DNA of 56,884 bases from Candidatus Rokuibacteriota bacterium (GTDB taxonomy: Bacteria; Methylomirabilota; Methylomirabilia; Rokubacteriales; CSP1-6), in assembly GCA_003220615.1 (NCBI GenBank), contig QHTB01000150.1:1-56884 (forward strand). The letters are read 5' to 3'. The notes under the pieces are model-generated. The model saw only the letters and a program-made list of their open reading frames with translations, was not told the origin of the DNA and searched no databases. The position numbers and the translations under genes were made by a program. Positions 15,257-23,470 of this stretch are shown here, in pieces. The first letter of the stretch is position 1. Each line of letters opens with the position of its first letter.

Positions 15257-17512
15257 TCAGACGTTCCGGCGCGGCGCCGCGTTCGCGGCGGTCTGCGTGG
15301 GCCGCCCGGCCACGCTCGCGATGATGGTCGTGAGCTCCCCGGGATCCACCGGCTTCGGCACGTGCATGCTGTAGCCCGCCGTCAGCGAGGCCATCCGATC
15401 CTGCACGCGTCCGTACGCGGTCAGGGCAACGGCCGGCGTATGACCTCCGCGCTCACGGTCCAGCGCCCGCACCTTCTTGATCAGCGAATAGCCGTCCTCG
15501 CCCGGCATCTCGATGTCCGACACGAGGACGTGCGGCCGCCACTGAGGCAGCACCTCCAGCGCCTCGGTTGCCGAGCGACAGGTCCGGACGCTTGCCCCGG
15601 CGCCCTTGAGCATGGCCGCCGCGAGCTCGAGGGCGTCCGAATCATCGTCGACCACCAGCACGCGAAGATCATCGAGACGCGCGCCTTCTGGTAACGCGTC
15701 CATCGACGAAGCGGTCGGATGAGACTGCGGCGCGGGGAGCCGGGCGATCGTGACCGGCAGCTTGACCACGAATGTCGAGCCCTGCCCCCTGCCGGCACTG
15801 TGGGCGACGACGCTGCCCCCGTGCAGCTCGACGAGGTGTTTGACGAGGGCCAGGCCGAGTCCGAGGCCCGCGTGCGCTCTCGTGCTCGAGCTGTCCGCCT
15901 GCCGAAAGCGCTCGAAGATGTACGGCAAGATCTCCGGGGTGATGCCCTGTCCCGTATCGCTCACCACGATCTCGACGTGCGAGTTGACGAACTGCAGATG
16001 CACCTGGACCCGGCCGCCCTTCGGGGTGAACTTCACCGCGTTCGCGAGCAAGTTCCAGACGACTTGCTGGAGCCGGGACGGATCGCCGATGGCCGGCCCC
16101 GTCCGAGGGTCGAGCACTTTCTGGAGCCGGATCTCTTTCGCCTCGGCGGCCGGCCGGACGGCATCGAGCGCGCCGTCGATCACGGCGTGGAGATCGACCG
16201 GCCGGACGTCGAGGCGCATCTTCCCCGTGATGACACGAGAGACGTCGAGGAGGTCGTCGATCAACTGCACCTGGGCGTTGGCGTTCCTGAGAATCGCGTC
16301 CAGCGCCCGCTCCGCCCCGTCCTCGTGGAGCCGCCCCGACCGCAACATGCGAGCCCACCCGTACACGGCATTGAGTGGCGTGCGGAGCTCGTGCGAGAGG
16401 ACCGCCAGGAATTGGTCCTTGGCCCGGCCCGCCTCCTCCGCCACTCCCCGCGCTTCCTGCTCCTTGCGCAGGAGCTCCTCGCGCTGGGCGGCGGCCGTGA
16501 CCAGGGCGTCCGAGACGTCGCGGATTTCTTGAATCGAGGTGGTGGGCGGCTTCAACTCCTCTCCGCGCCCCAAGGCCTGGGCAGCGGCACGGAGCTGGCT
16601 GATCGGCTGATTGATGCTGCGCGCGACCCATAATGCCGCGAACGTGCCGAGCGCGACGGACAGGAGGACGCCGCCGGCGTACGTCGCGAGTGAGCGCAAC
16701 GCGGCGCCCTCGACGAGCGCGGCGGGGATGCCGGGCGCGGCCGACCAGCCACTGTCCTTGAGCCTGCTGTACGAGGCGTAGATCCGGTCGCCCTCGAGGC
16801 TGAAGGTCATGCCGAATCCCTCGTCCGCGCCACTGGCCATCAGCTTCTGCAGCGTGACGGCAGCCTGCCCGCCCAGATTCTCCTGGTGGGCACGGGAGCG
16901 GGCCACCCGCAGGCCGTTCGCGTCGAAGATGGATACGACCCAGTCGCTCGGCACCCGCTGGCGTTTGACGACGTCGAGGATTTCCTCGGGCTTGACGACA
17001 GCCGTCAGGACATAGCGCAACTCGCCGTTGCGAAGCACCGGCACCCGCACCGGAAAGAGCAAGCTGCCGTCGAGGCCTTTGGCGAGGTTGCCCACCGCGG
17101 GCGCCCGAGTCCGGACCACGGTGTCGAAGCTCCGTGGTTCGGCCAAAGGCTGGGGCGCCGGCGACGCAAAGCGGGTGTCTATCAGACGATTGTCTGCCGG
17201 ATCGGCGAGCAGCACCGCGGCCCAATTGGGCTGCGTGTTGAGAACTCGCTGGGCCCGCTCCCGGAAGTCCGAGGTGTCGTTCCGGTCGAGCGCGGCGGTC
17301 GTCGCGAGCGCCTCGAGAACGGAGGTCGAGCTGCGGAGCTCGGCGTCGACAGCGGTCGCCAGCGCACGAGCCAGCTCGAGACCGACGCGTTCAGCCTGGA
17401 CCTGTTGCTGCCGCAGCAACAGATAGAATCCGATCGCCGACATCGCGGCAATCGGCACGATGCCGGCGGCGGCGAGCGCGAGGAGTCTTCGGCGCAGGGG
17501 AATACCCGGCAT
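15257..17512 (-). CDS. Hybrid sensor histidine kinase with receiver domain
   Basis: The 751-residue protein has a first membrane helix (about 11-34), an extracytoplasmic Cache-like sensor (about 35-270; RVLNTQPNWAAVLLADPADN, DWVVSIFDANGLRVARS), a second helix (274-297) and a HAMP-like linker (NQPISQLRAAAQALGRGEEL). HisKA with His374 (AVLSHELRTPLN), HATPase_c (WNLLANAVKFTPKGG, SDTGQGI, GLGLGLALVKHL) and a C-terminal receiver with Asp666 (VLVSDIEMPGEDG) and Lys in MHVPKPVD follow. It is a complete hybrid kinase needing a separate phosphotransfer protein or regulator; none is encoded nearby. Its signal is unknown. Confidence 0.92.
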   Translation of the reverse strand: MPGIPLRRRLLALAAAGIVPIAAMSAIGFYLLLRQQQVQAERVGLELARALATAVDAELRSSTSVLEALATTAALDRNDTSDFRERAQRVLNTQPNWAAVLLADPADNRLIDTRFASPAPQPLAEPRSFDTVVRTRAPAVGNLAKGLDGSLLFPVRVPVLRNGELRYVLTAVVKPEEILDVVKRQRVPSDWVVSIFDANGLRVARSRAHQENLGGQAAVTLQKLMASGADEGFGMTFSLEGDRIYASYSRLKDSGWSAAPGIPAALVEGAALRSLATYAGGVLLSVALGTFAALWVARSINQPISQLRAAAQALGRGEELKPPTTSIQEIRDVSDALVTAAAQREELLRKEQEARGVAEEAGRAKDQFLAVLSHELRTPLNAVYGWARMLRSGRLHEDGAERALDAILRNANAQVQLIDDLLDVSRVITGKMRLDVRPVDLHAVIDGALDAVRPAAEAKEIRLQKVLDPRTGPAIGDPSRLQQVVWNLLANAVKFTPKGGRVQVHLQFVNSHVEIVVSDTGQGITPEILPYIFERFRQADSSSTRAHAGLGLGLALVKHLVELHGGSVVAHSAGRGQGSTFVVKLPVTIARLPAPQSHPTASSMDALPEGARLDDLRVLVVDDDSDALELAAAMLKGAGASVRTCRSATEALEVLPQWRPHVLVSDIEMPGEDGYSLIKKVRALDRERGGHTPAVALTAYGRVQDRMASLTAGYSMHVPKPVDPGELTTIIASVAGRPTQTAANAAPRRNV

Positions 17513-17665
17513 TCGCTATGCCCTTCGCATGGTCCTTGACGGTCGGTGATGACGAAAGAGGGGAGCGGCCTGAGAAAAGTTTCCCCCTATGGGTTGAGCA
17601 CCGTCGGCGACACTATCGCACGGTTCTGCAGGGTCGCAAGACCAGGCGTGAGCGCGACGAAGCCT

Positions 17666-17860
17666 CTACGCCGCGATTGGAAGGGAGGCCTCGCCGGCGG
17701 GAGGGAGGGCGGGTAGGGCGGCAGCGCCGACGATCCGCCGCTTCGTCGCCGGGCACAGCGGTGCCAGGACGAGATCGTGAAGGTCGAGCAACTGTTCGAT
17801 GGTAAGACGATCCACATTTTCGGCGACATCTTGGAGCCAGGCGCCCGAATCGAGCCGCAT
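17666..17860 (-). CDS. Hypothetical small protein (64 aa) with strong ribosome-binding site
   Basis: ATG 17860 on the minus strand is preceded by AGGAGGAATTC, close to an ideal Shine-Dalgarno with 6-nt spacing. The product is amphipathic: MRLDSGAWLQDVAENVDRLT leads into IEQLLDLHDLVLAPLCPATK, followed by an Ala/Pro-rich tail (ALPALPPAGEASLPIAA). No family recognised. Its promoter would lie in the 192 bp shared divergently with the sugar-type ABC operon. An overlapping 113-residue frame lacks this start signal and looks random. Confidence 0.5.
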   Translation of the reverse strand: MRLDSGAWLQDVAENVDRLTIEQLLDLHDLVLAPLCPATKRRIVGAAALPALPPAGEASLPIAA

Positions 17861-17997
17861 GAATTCCTCCTGGTGCTTTCGATCTGGCCGGCCACCAGGC
17901 CAACCGACAAGAAGCTGAGCAAAGCTCGAGCCAAGAGACGACGTCTCGGCCCATTGACGGCGAAGATCGTGTGCAAGAGTTTTCCTATGCGCTGCGC

Positions 17998-18026
17998 TTG
18001 ACGCCTCCCGGTCGAGGCCCTACAGT
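17998..18026 (+). promoter_or_regulatory. Predicted sigma70 promoter for the CUT1 ABC operon
   Basis: TTGACG (17998-18003), a 17-nt spacer and TACAGT (18021-18026) end 26 bp before the GTG of the first permease gene. The layout matches the promoter at 11961. Confidence 0.5.
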
Positions 18027-18052
18027 CGCGCCGTCCCACTCGGGGAGGCACA

Positions 18053-18958
18053 GTGACCGCTCGTGTGATTGGCCGGCGGCTGACCGAACCCTCGTTCGCC
18101 TTCCTGCTCAACGTGCCGGCCCTGCTCGCGATCGTCCTGCTGGTCGGCTATCCGATCGTCTATTCGGCCTGGCTCAGCCTCCATCACTACAATCTGAAGC
18201 GCCCGCGCCTCTTTCGCTTCGTCGGACTCGAGAACTATGCCGGGATCCTCCGCTCGGAGGAATTCTGGACCGCGCTCCAGGTGACGCTGCTCTTCACCGC
18301 AGTGGGCGTCGCCATCGTCGTCGTCCTCGCCACGCTGATCGCCCTCCTGCTCAACGAATCGTTCCCGGCGCGCGGCCTCGTCAGGACGCTCGTGCTGATA
18401 CCGTGGGCCATCCCGCCCGTCGTCAACGGCCTGATGTGGCAATGGATCTACGACGCCAAGGTGGGCGCGCTGAACGGGCTCCTCGTGAGCCTCGGCTTGC
18501 TCGCGGGATACCGTGGCTGGCTCTCGGACCCGACGAGCGCACTGCTCGCTCTGGTGACGGCGCACGTGTGGAACGCGCTGCCGCTCGCCGTGATCCTGCT
18601 GCTGGCCGCCCTTCAGAGCATTCCGGCGGAGCTCTACGACGCGGGCCACGTGGATGGCTCGGCCGGCTGGCGGCTCTTCCGGCACGTCACCTTGCCGTGG
18701 CTGGCCCAGCCGCTCCTCGTCGTCCTGATCCTCCAGACCATGCTCGCCGTTCGTGTCTTCGATCTCATCTACGTGCTGACGGCGGGCGGGCCCGGGACGG
18801 CGACGACCACGCTGGTCTGGCAAACGTATCTCACGACGTTCGACAGCCTCGACTTCGGCCTCGGCAATGCCTACGCCTATACGGTCAGCCTGATCACCCT
18901 GGGGCTGGCGCTCCTCTATTTCCATCTGCTCTACGGCCGAGGGGAATTCGAGGCGTGA
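18053..18958 (+). CDS. Carbohydrate-type (CUT1, MalF-like) ABC permease
   Basis: The 301-residue protein starts at GTG 18053. It has six predicted membrane helices, beginning SFAFLLNVPALLAIVLLVGY, followed by the periplasmic loop and FVGLENYAGILRSEEFWTAL, typical of MalF/UgpA-type permeases. The cytoplasmic EAA loop reads ELYDAGHVDGSAGWRLFRHV and TLPWL and docks the ATPase subunit. The stop overlaps the GTG of the second permease (GTGA). It forms an importer with the next two genes. No nucleotide-binding subunit is encoded nearby, so a shared MsmK/UgpC-like ATPase encoded elsewhere is inferred. Confidence 0.9.
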   Translation: MTARVIGRRLTEPSFAFLLNVPALLAIVLLVGYPIVYSAWLSLHHYNLKRPRLFRFVGLENYAGILRSEEFWTALQVTLLFTAVGVAIVVVLATLIALLLNESFPARGLVRTLVLIPWAIPPVVNGLMWQWIYDAKVGALNGLLVSLGLLAGYRGWLSDPTSALLALVTAHVWNALPLAVILLLAALQSIPAELYDAGHVDGSAGWRLFRHVTLPWLAQPLLVVLILQTMLAVRVFDLIYVLTAGGPGTATTTLVWQTYLTTFDSLDFGLGNAYAYTVSLITLGLALLYFHLLYGRGEFEA

Positions 18959-19827
18959 AGAGCGGGAAGCGGCGGCGTCGTACGCTGTGGCTCACGGTGG
19001 CCGGTGTGCTGGTCGCCGCGTATTTCCTCGCCCCGTTCTCCTGGCTCGTGCTGACGAGCTTCATGCACGAGTCAGACGCCATGGCCGTGCCGCCGCGATG
19101 GCTGCCGGACCGGCCCACGCTCGTCAACTACGCCACATTCGCCGCGCCGGGCGGGACGCGCTCGATCGTGGGAAGCCGCGCCGCCGAGAACACGATGCCG
19201 AGCATCGTGAACTCGCTTGTGGCCGCCACCGGCACCGCTGCGTTGAACCTCGCGCTCGGGATCCTGGCCGGCTACAGTTTTGCGCGGCTGCGCTTCCCCG
19301 GGCGCAGCACGTTGCTCTTCCTCTATCTCGGCTCACGCATGGTCCCGGGCATCGCGCTCATCGTTCCGCTCTACCTCGTCATCAAGACCCTGGGCCTCCT
19401 CGACAGCCTGCTGGCCCTGGTGATGACCTACCTCACGTTCACGCTGCCGTTCACCATCTGGCTGCTCAAGAGCTACTTCCAGGGGATCCCGCGCGAGCTC
19501 GAAGAGGCCGCCCTCGTCGATGGCTGCGGCCGCGCCCGCATGATGCTGCGTGTGCTGCTGCCCGCCGCCGCACCCGGCCTCGTCGCGGCCGCGATGTTCG
19601 CCTTCATGACCGCCTGGAACGACTATCTGTTCGCCGTGATCCTCACCTCCAGCATGGCTGCCAAGACCGTCCCGGTCGTCGTCGCGGGCTTCGCCACCGA
19701 CGTGACGACCGAGCGGACGCTCATGGCGGCCGGCGGCGTCCTCGCCGTCGTCCCGCCGCTGGTCCTCGCGTTTCTCTTCCAGCGGCTCATCGTCCAGGGG
19801 CTCGTCTCGGGCGCGGTCAAGGGATGA
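18955..19827 (+). CDS. Carbohydrate-type (CUT1, MalG-like) ABC permease
   Basis: The start is GTG 18955, overlapping the previous stop by 4 bp. The same frame is open upstream to 17971, but that part is antiparallel noise over the first permease. The 290-residue product has six membrane helices (LWLTVAGVLVAAYFLAPFSW first), the MalG-like segment NSLVAATGTAALNLALGILA and YSFARLRFPGR, and the EAA loop ELEEAALVDGCGRARMMLRV. It pairs with the preceding permease to form the translocation channel. The substrate class (sugar or glycerol phosphate-like) rests on family resemblance only. Confidence 0.9.
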   Translation: MKSGKRRRRTLWLTVAGVLVAAYFLAPFSWLVLTSFMHESDAMAVPPRWLPDRPTLVNYATFAAPGGTRSIVGSRAAENTMPSIVNSLVAATGTAALNLALGILAGYSFARLRFPGRSTLLFLYLGSRMVPGIALIVPLYLVIKTLGLLDSLLALVMTYLTFTLPFTIWLLKSYFQGIPRELEEAALVDGCGRARMMLRVLLPAAAPGLVAAAMFAFMTAWNDYLFAVILTSSMAAKTVPVVVAGFATDVTTERTLMAAGGVLAVVPPLVLAFLFQRLIVQGLVSGAVKG

Positions 19828-19850
19828 ACCCGCCTCGAAAGGAGTCGACC

Positions 19851-21161
19851 ATGTCCCTCGCGATCTCTCGCCGCCGCTTCGTTGTTGCTGGCGCGCTCGG
19901 CCTGGCCACCGGCGCCGCTCCCCGCGCGGCCCGCGCCCAGACCGTCGTGCGCTTCTCGGGCTGGGCGTTCGAGCCCCAGGTCGTCGAGGCCAACGTCAAG
20001 CGCTTCATGGAGCAGAACCCGGACGTCAAGGTGGAGTACACGCCGCTCGACCTCCAGCTCTACAACGAGAAGATGGTCGCCCTGTTCAACGCCGGGACCC
20101 AGCCGGACGCGTACTACGTCCGCGACATCAACCTCGGGGCCTGGGTCGAGGCCGGCTGGGTTCAGCCGATCGACGGTCTTCCGGGACTGGCCGAGCTCGA
20201 CCGCGACATCTTCCCGTTCAACCGGGAGGCGCTCGCGTACAAGGGCAAGCAGTACGGCACGCCCTATTACGGGGACATCTACGTCTACATGTACGACCGG
20301 AAGCTCGCGCAGAAGGCCGGCGTCGACAAAGCGCCGGTCACGCTCGAGCAGCTCAAGCAGGCGGCGCTCGCCGTCAAGAAGACGGGCCTGGCCGACTATC
20401 CGATCCTCAAGGGATTCAAGACGAACGTGGACGGCCTCAGCGAGTTCTGGTCGATGGTCTTCGCATCCGGCGGCCAGCTCTTCGACGAAGAGCTGACTCC
20501 CCTCTATCCGGACAAGGACAAGACCGCGCTCGGCGTCCTCGAGTGGCTGGTCCAGGCCATCCACGACTGGAAGATCCTCGACCCCAAGGGGCTCGAGCTG
20601 GACGAGACTCAGGCGCGCGACGTCTTCGTCAACGGCCAGGGCGTGTTCACCTCGAACGTCGGCAACGTGCTGCCGCGCGCGAACAATCCGAAGCTCAGCA
20701 AGCGCGCCGGCGACATTGCGGCGACGCGGTTCCCGGGCCTGGCCGACGTGGGCAAAGGCCCGATGGGTTGGACGCGCCTCTACTGCCTGGACGCCAAGAC
20801 CAGGGTGAAGGACGGCGCGTGGCGCCTCATCTACTACATGGGTGGCAAGGACAAGACCGGAACCTATTACACGGCCAAGGACTGGTACCGGAAGTACGGC
20901 GTCGGCTACGCCTTCATGTCGCTCGACCGCGATCCTGAGATGATCAAGGTCCACAAGGACGCCGGCTGGGACCTCGAGGTGCGGAGCCAGCAGTACGCGA
21001 AGGCCCAGAGCCGGACGAACGTGAAGGCGCCCTGGTACAACGAGTGGGACCGCTTCACGCAGCAGCAGATCCAGAATACGCTCATCAAGAAGGCGAGCCC
21101 GCGCGACGCCTTGACCGCGTCGGCCAACAAGGCGCGCGACCTCAAGAAGCAGTGGAGCTGA
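19851..21161 (+). CDS. Extracellular solute-binding protein, CUT1 type (SBP_bac_1), Tat signal
   Basis: ATG 19851 follows GAAAGGAG at 6-nt spacing; upstream in-frame codons overlap the permease and are rejected. The 436-residue protein has a twin-arginine signal (SRRRFVVAGALGLATGAAP, cleavage after about residue 29). The mature part has the SBP_bac_1 fold: FMEQNPDVKVEYTPLDLQLY, EKMVALFNAGTQPDAYYV, YGDIYVYMYDRKLAQKAGV, KAPVTLEQLKQAALAVK. It would capture the solute for the two preceding permeases. Tat export implies that it folds in the cytoplasm first. The binding protein coming last in the operon is less common than first. Confidence 0.9.
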   Translation: MSLAISRRRFVVAGALGLATGAAPRAARAQTVVRFSGWAFEPQVVEANVKRFMEQNPDVKVEYTPLDLQLYNEKMVALFNAGTQPDAYYVRDINLGAWVEAGWVQPIDGLPGLAELDRDIFPFNREALAYKGKQYGTPYYGDIYVYMYDRKLAQKAGVDKAPVTLEQLKQAALAVKKTGLADYPILKGFKTNVDGLSEFWSMVFASGGQLFDEELTPLYPDKDKTALGVLEWLVQAIHDWKILDPKGLELDETQARDVFVNGQGVFTSNVGNVLPRANNPKLSKRAGDIAATRFPGLADVGKGPMGWTRLYCLDAKTRVKDGAWRLIYYMGGKDKTGTYYTAKDWYRKYGVGYAFMSLDRDPEMIKVHKDAGWDLEVRSQQYAKAQSRTNVKAPWYNEWDRFTQQQIQNTLIKKASPRDALTASANKARDLKKQWS

Positions 21162-21177
21162 GCGGATCGACACGGCC

Positions 21178-21819
21178 GTGCTCTTCGGTACGTGGCTCGA
21201 TCAGCAACTCGTGGCCTTCGCCGTCGTGGCTGGCGTGCTGACGGTCATTCCCGGTGCTGACATGGCTCTCGTCGCGCACAGCGTGCTCTCGCGCCGTCGG
21301 CGCGCCGGATACGTCACGAGCGTCGGAGCCTGCACCGGGCTGTGGGTGCACGCGATGGCGTCAGCGCTTGGTCTTTCCGCCATTCTCATGACGTCGGCGG
21401 AGCTGTTCTCAGCGGTGAAGGCGGCAGGCGCGCTCTATCTGGTCGTGCTCGGCGTGCTGTCGCTCCGCCGTGCGCTCACGTCGGCCCCGGGCGCGCTCGT
21501 CGCCACGGCGACTTCACAGGACACGCGGCGAGCATTCGTCCGGGGATTCCTCTCCAACGTCCTCAATCCCAAGGTTGCGCTGTTCTATCTCACGCTCTTG
21601 CCGCAGTTCGTCCGGCCGGAGGACAACGTGCTCGCGCGCTCACTCGTGCTCGCGGGTGTGCACGTGGTCATCGGGTTGATCTGGCTCGTCTCGTACGCGT
21701 ATTTCTTCAGCCGCGTCAGCGACGTTCTCCGACGGCCCCGCATGCGTCGTGCCCTCGAGGGCGTGACGGGAGCGCTGCTCATCGGATTCGGCGGGCGACT
21801 GGCGTGCGAGCGCCGCTGA
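21178..21819 (+). CDS. LysE/RhtB-family exporter
   Basis: The 213-residue inner-membrane protein has about six helices. It begins WLDQQLVAFAVVAGVLTVIP with the family motif PGADMALVAHSVLSRRRRAG, then GACTGLWVHAMASALGLSAI, AVKAAGALYLVVLGVLSLRR and FLSNVLNPKVALFYLTLLPQ. All are hallmarks of LysE-type amino-acid/homoserine-lactone exporters. The start is GTG 21178, with a poor ribosome-binding site, 16 nt after the binding-protein stop, so it may be cotranscribed with that operon. Confidence 0.9.
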   Translation: MLFGTWLDQQLVAFAVVAGVLTVIPGADMALVAHSVLSRRRRAGYVTSVGACTGLWVHAMASALGLSAILMTSAELFSAVKAAGALYLVVLGVLSLRRALTSAPGALVATATSQDTRRAFVRGFLSNVLNPKVALFYLTLLPQFVRPEDNVLARSLVLAGVHVVIGLIWLVSYAYFFSRVSDVLRRPRMRRALEGVTGALLIGFGGRLACERR

Positions 21820-21848
21820 GACGACTCGCGGCTGGCTCCGCGGCGGCT

Positions 21849-22571
21849 TCACTCCGATCGGCTTGGCTCTGATCGAGCTCCGGTGCACACGCGCCGAGCT
21901 TCGGCGACGTCAACGGCGGGCTGCGTCGCGATTCGTTCCTGCAGCGCCGGATGCGTGCTCAGCCAGCCGCCACTGCTACCGCCCGATCGCTGCTGGAGCG
22001 TTTCCAGCGCATAGCGCAACGACCATTCGGGCTTGCCCGCGTCCCGCAGGATCTTGACCGCGAGCTGATCCGCCTCGGATTCCTGACTGCGGCTATACGC
22101 GTTCAGGCCGAGACTGGCCGCACCCTGCACCAGGTAACCGGCGCCAGGGACGAAGAGTCCGGCCGCCGTCCCCAGGACGGTGCCGACCACGTTCGTCGCG
22201 TCCGACGTCCTCGCGATCGTCTCGGGGTGCTTGAGAATGTCGTGAGCGATCTCGTGGGCCGCGATTCCGATGAGCAGACATCGGTCGCCCGTGGCGACGA
22301 CTCCAAGCGTGACGTAGAAGTGATGATTCCCGGCCGCCGCCGCATTCAGGCCGTCGCTCTTGTGAAGCGCCACGTAGACGGTGTGGGGGTCGAGGCCTCC
22401 GCTTTGCGCCAGATCGCGGAAGACGGCAGGGACATCACCCTCGGCGTCGACGACGGGCGTCTTGGCAGCCTTGCGGATCGTCTCCTGGAACTGTGCTTGC
22501 TTGGTCGAGGCGCATCCAGCAGCCACGACGACAACGGCGACGGCTCCTGCAAGAACGCCCCACGTCCGCAT
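21849..22571 (-). CDS. M48-family zinc metalloprotease, lipoprotein
   Basis: The 240-residue protein starts at ATG 22571 (MRTWGVLAGA), preferred over a TTG 18 nt upstream. A lipobox ends at Cys20 (VVAAGC), so it should be a membrane-anchored periplasmic lipoprotein. The zinc site is HEIAH (106-110) with the downstream ligand Glu in SQESEADQLAVKIL (164-168), as in M48/LoiP-YcaL-like proteases. It is convergent with LysE, with 29 bp between the stops. M48 lipoproteins take part in envelope quality control; the substrate here is unknown. Confidence 0.88.
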   Translation of the reverse strand: MRTWGVLAGAVAVVVVAAGCASTKQAQFQETIRKAAKTPVVDAEGDVPAVFRDLAQSGGLDPHTVYVALHKSDGLNAAAAGNHHFYVTLGVVATGDRCLLIGIAAHEIAHDILKHPETIARTSDATNVVGTVLGTAAGLFVPGAGYLVQGAASLGLNAYSRSQESEADQLAVKILRDAGKPEWSLRYALETLQQRSGGSSGGWLSTHPALQERIATQPAVDVAEARRVCTGARSEPSRSE

Positions 22572-22717
22572 GCATCGACTATAGAGCAATCCCGGTCGGG
22601 GTCGGCGATCACTCCGCCATCGACGTCGACATCACGACGGTGCGCCGGCTGACCAGCGATGACACTTTTGGCAATCGGCGAAGCCGTGACGACACGCATC
22701 GGATCATCGTGGACTCG

Positions 22718-22745
22718 GATCGTCGGCTAAGCCGGCGATCTTTCT
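22718..22745 (+). terminator. Rho-independent terminator with no obvious gene in front
   Basis: GATCGTCGGC-TAA-GCCGGCGATC-TTTCT forms a 10-pair stem (one G-T wobble), a three-base loop and a short T-run on the plus strand. The only gene immediately upstream (M48) is on the other strand. So it either stops read-through from the LysE operon or ends a short untranslated transcript from 22572-22717. Confidence 0.55.
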
Positions 22746-22856
22746 AATACTCGCGAATGGCACCCCGTGTGCACCCACCGGCGAACCGACGATGGGCAAG
22801 CCGGCCTCTTCTTTTGATGTGCGGTAGTAAGCGAATCACCGAGGGGAGGTGACCTT

Positions 22857-22931
22857 ATGGCTGATAAGCCGAAGGAACAGCCGAAGCCGTGGCAGAGCAG
22901 GCCAGGCCAGCCGCAGCCGCCCAAGAAGTAA
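22857..22931 (+). CDS. 24-residue Pro/Gln/Lys-rich peptide
   Basis: ATG 22857 follows GGGGAGGTGACCTT, a strong Shine-Dalgarno at good spacing. The frame encodes MADKPKEQPKPWQSRPGQPQ followed by PPKK and TAA. It is highly basic, proline-rich and probably disordered. A perfect 11-bp hairpin begins 13 nt after the stop, so the peptide has the layout of a self-contained gene. I do not recognise a family. Translation is supported only by the strong initiation signal and the biased composition. Confidence 0.55.
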   Translation: MADKPKEQPKPWQSRPGQPQPPKK

Positions 22932-22944
22932 CGACGACCTGGTG

Positions 22945-22975
22945 GGGCGCTCCGGTGATCCTGGCCGGAGCGCCC
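22945..22975 (+). terminator. Perfect hairpin after the small peptide gene
   Basis: GGGCGCTCCGG (22945-22955) and CCGGAGCGCCC (22965-22975) pair perfectly around a 9-nt loop. There is no T-run, but in GC-rich genomes such hairpins often end transcripts. Its position fits a terminator for the 24-residue peptide gene. Confidence 0.6.
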
Positions 22976-23099
22976 ATGTCAGGAGCGAATCGCGCCCTCC
23001 GCCGCAAGCCTCCGCGGACGTGCCGACTGAGCAGCTCGCGTCGTTCGATCGTGTAGCTGGGGATGTAAGGACTGTGAAGCGTTCTCGAGCCGAGTGAGG

Positions 23100-23369
23100 C
23101 TACGCGGCCCTCTTCTTCTTCACGCCGTGAGTCGCCGACAGATGCCGTCCGAGATGAACGGGACGCGCAAAGCGACGAGCGCACCGTGGGCACTTGAGGG
23201 TCCGCCGCCGCCCTTTCATCGGAGTTGCCTTTTGCGACGCCCTCGTCACGGTCATGTTGCTCGTGCCAAGACTCCGCGCGATTTCTGTCAGGAATCTGAG
23301 CTCGGTCTCCGACGCAGTCTGTCGTGCTTTCAACAATGAACGAAGCATCCCGGCAAGATTGGCTGGCAT
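23100..23369 (-). CDS. Small protein with a classical C2H2 zinc finger
   Basis: The 89-residue protein starts at ATG 23369 with AAGGAG 10 nt upstream. The N-terminal half is helical (MLRSLLKARQTASETELRFL, TEIARSLG). The C-terminal half carries Cys60-X2-Cys63-X12-His76-X4-His81, with Phe67 and Leu73 at the canonical hydrophobic positions, in KCPRCARRFARPVHLGRHLS followed by ATHG and a Lys/Arg tail. This is the spacing of eukaryotic-type C2H2 fingers rather than the Ros/MucR type. DNA or RNA binding is likely but unproven. The basic linker before the finger (MKGRRRTLK) also suits nucleic-acid contact. Confidence 0.72.
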   Translation of the reverse strand: MPANLAGMLRSLLKARQTASETELRFLTEIARSLGTSNMTVTRASQKATPMKGRRRTLKCPRCARRFARPVHLGRHLSATHGVKKKRAA

Positions 23370-23470
23370 GAACGCAGGGCTCCTTGGACGTGAGGTAGTT
23401 ACGGACGCAGTCCATTCATACCGCCGATTGGGGGCTATTTCAATGCTCTACGAGCCCGCGGGCCAATTGG

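Noticed and set aside
17971..18954. N-terminal extension of the MalG-like permease in the same frame
   Set aside because: The stretch overlaps the first permease gene out of phase and has no membrane helices. The GTG at 18955 overlapping the previous stop is the natural start.
22659..22730. 23-codon ORF ending inside the orphan terminator
   Set aside because: There is no ribosome-binding site and the composition is not distinctive; mentioned only as context for the terminator.
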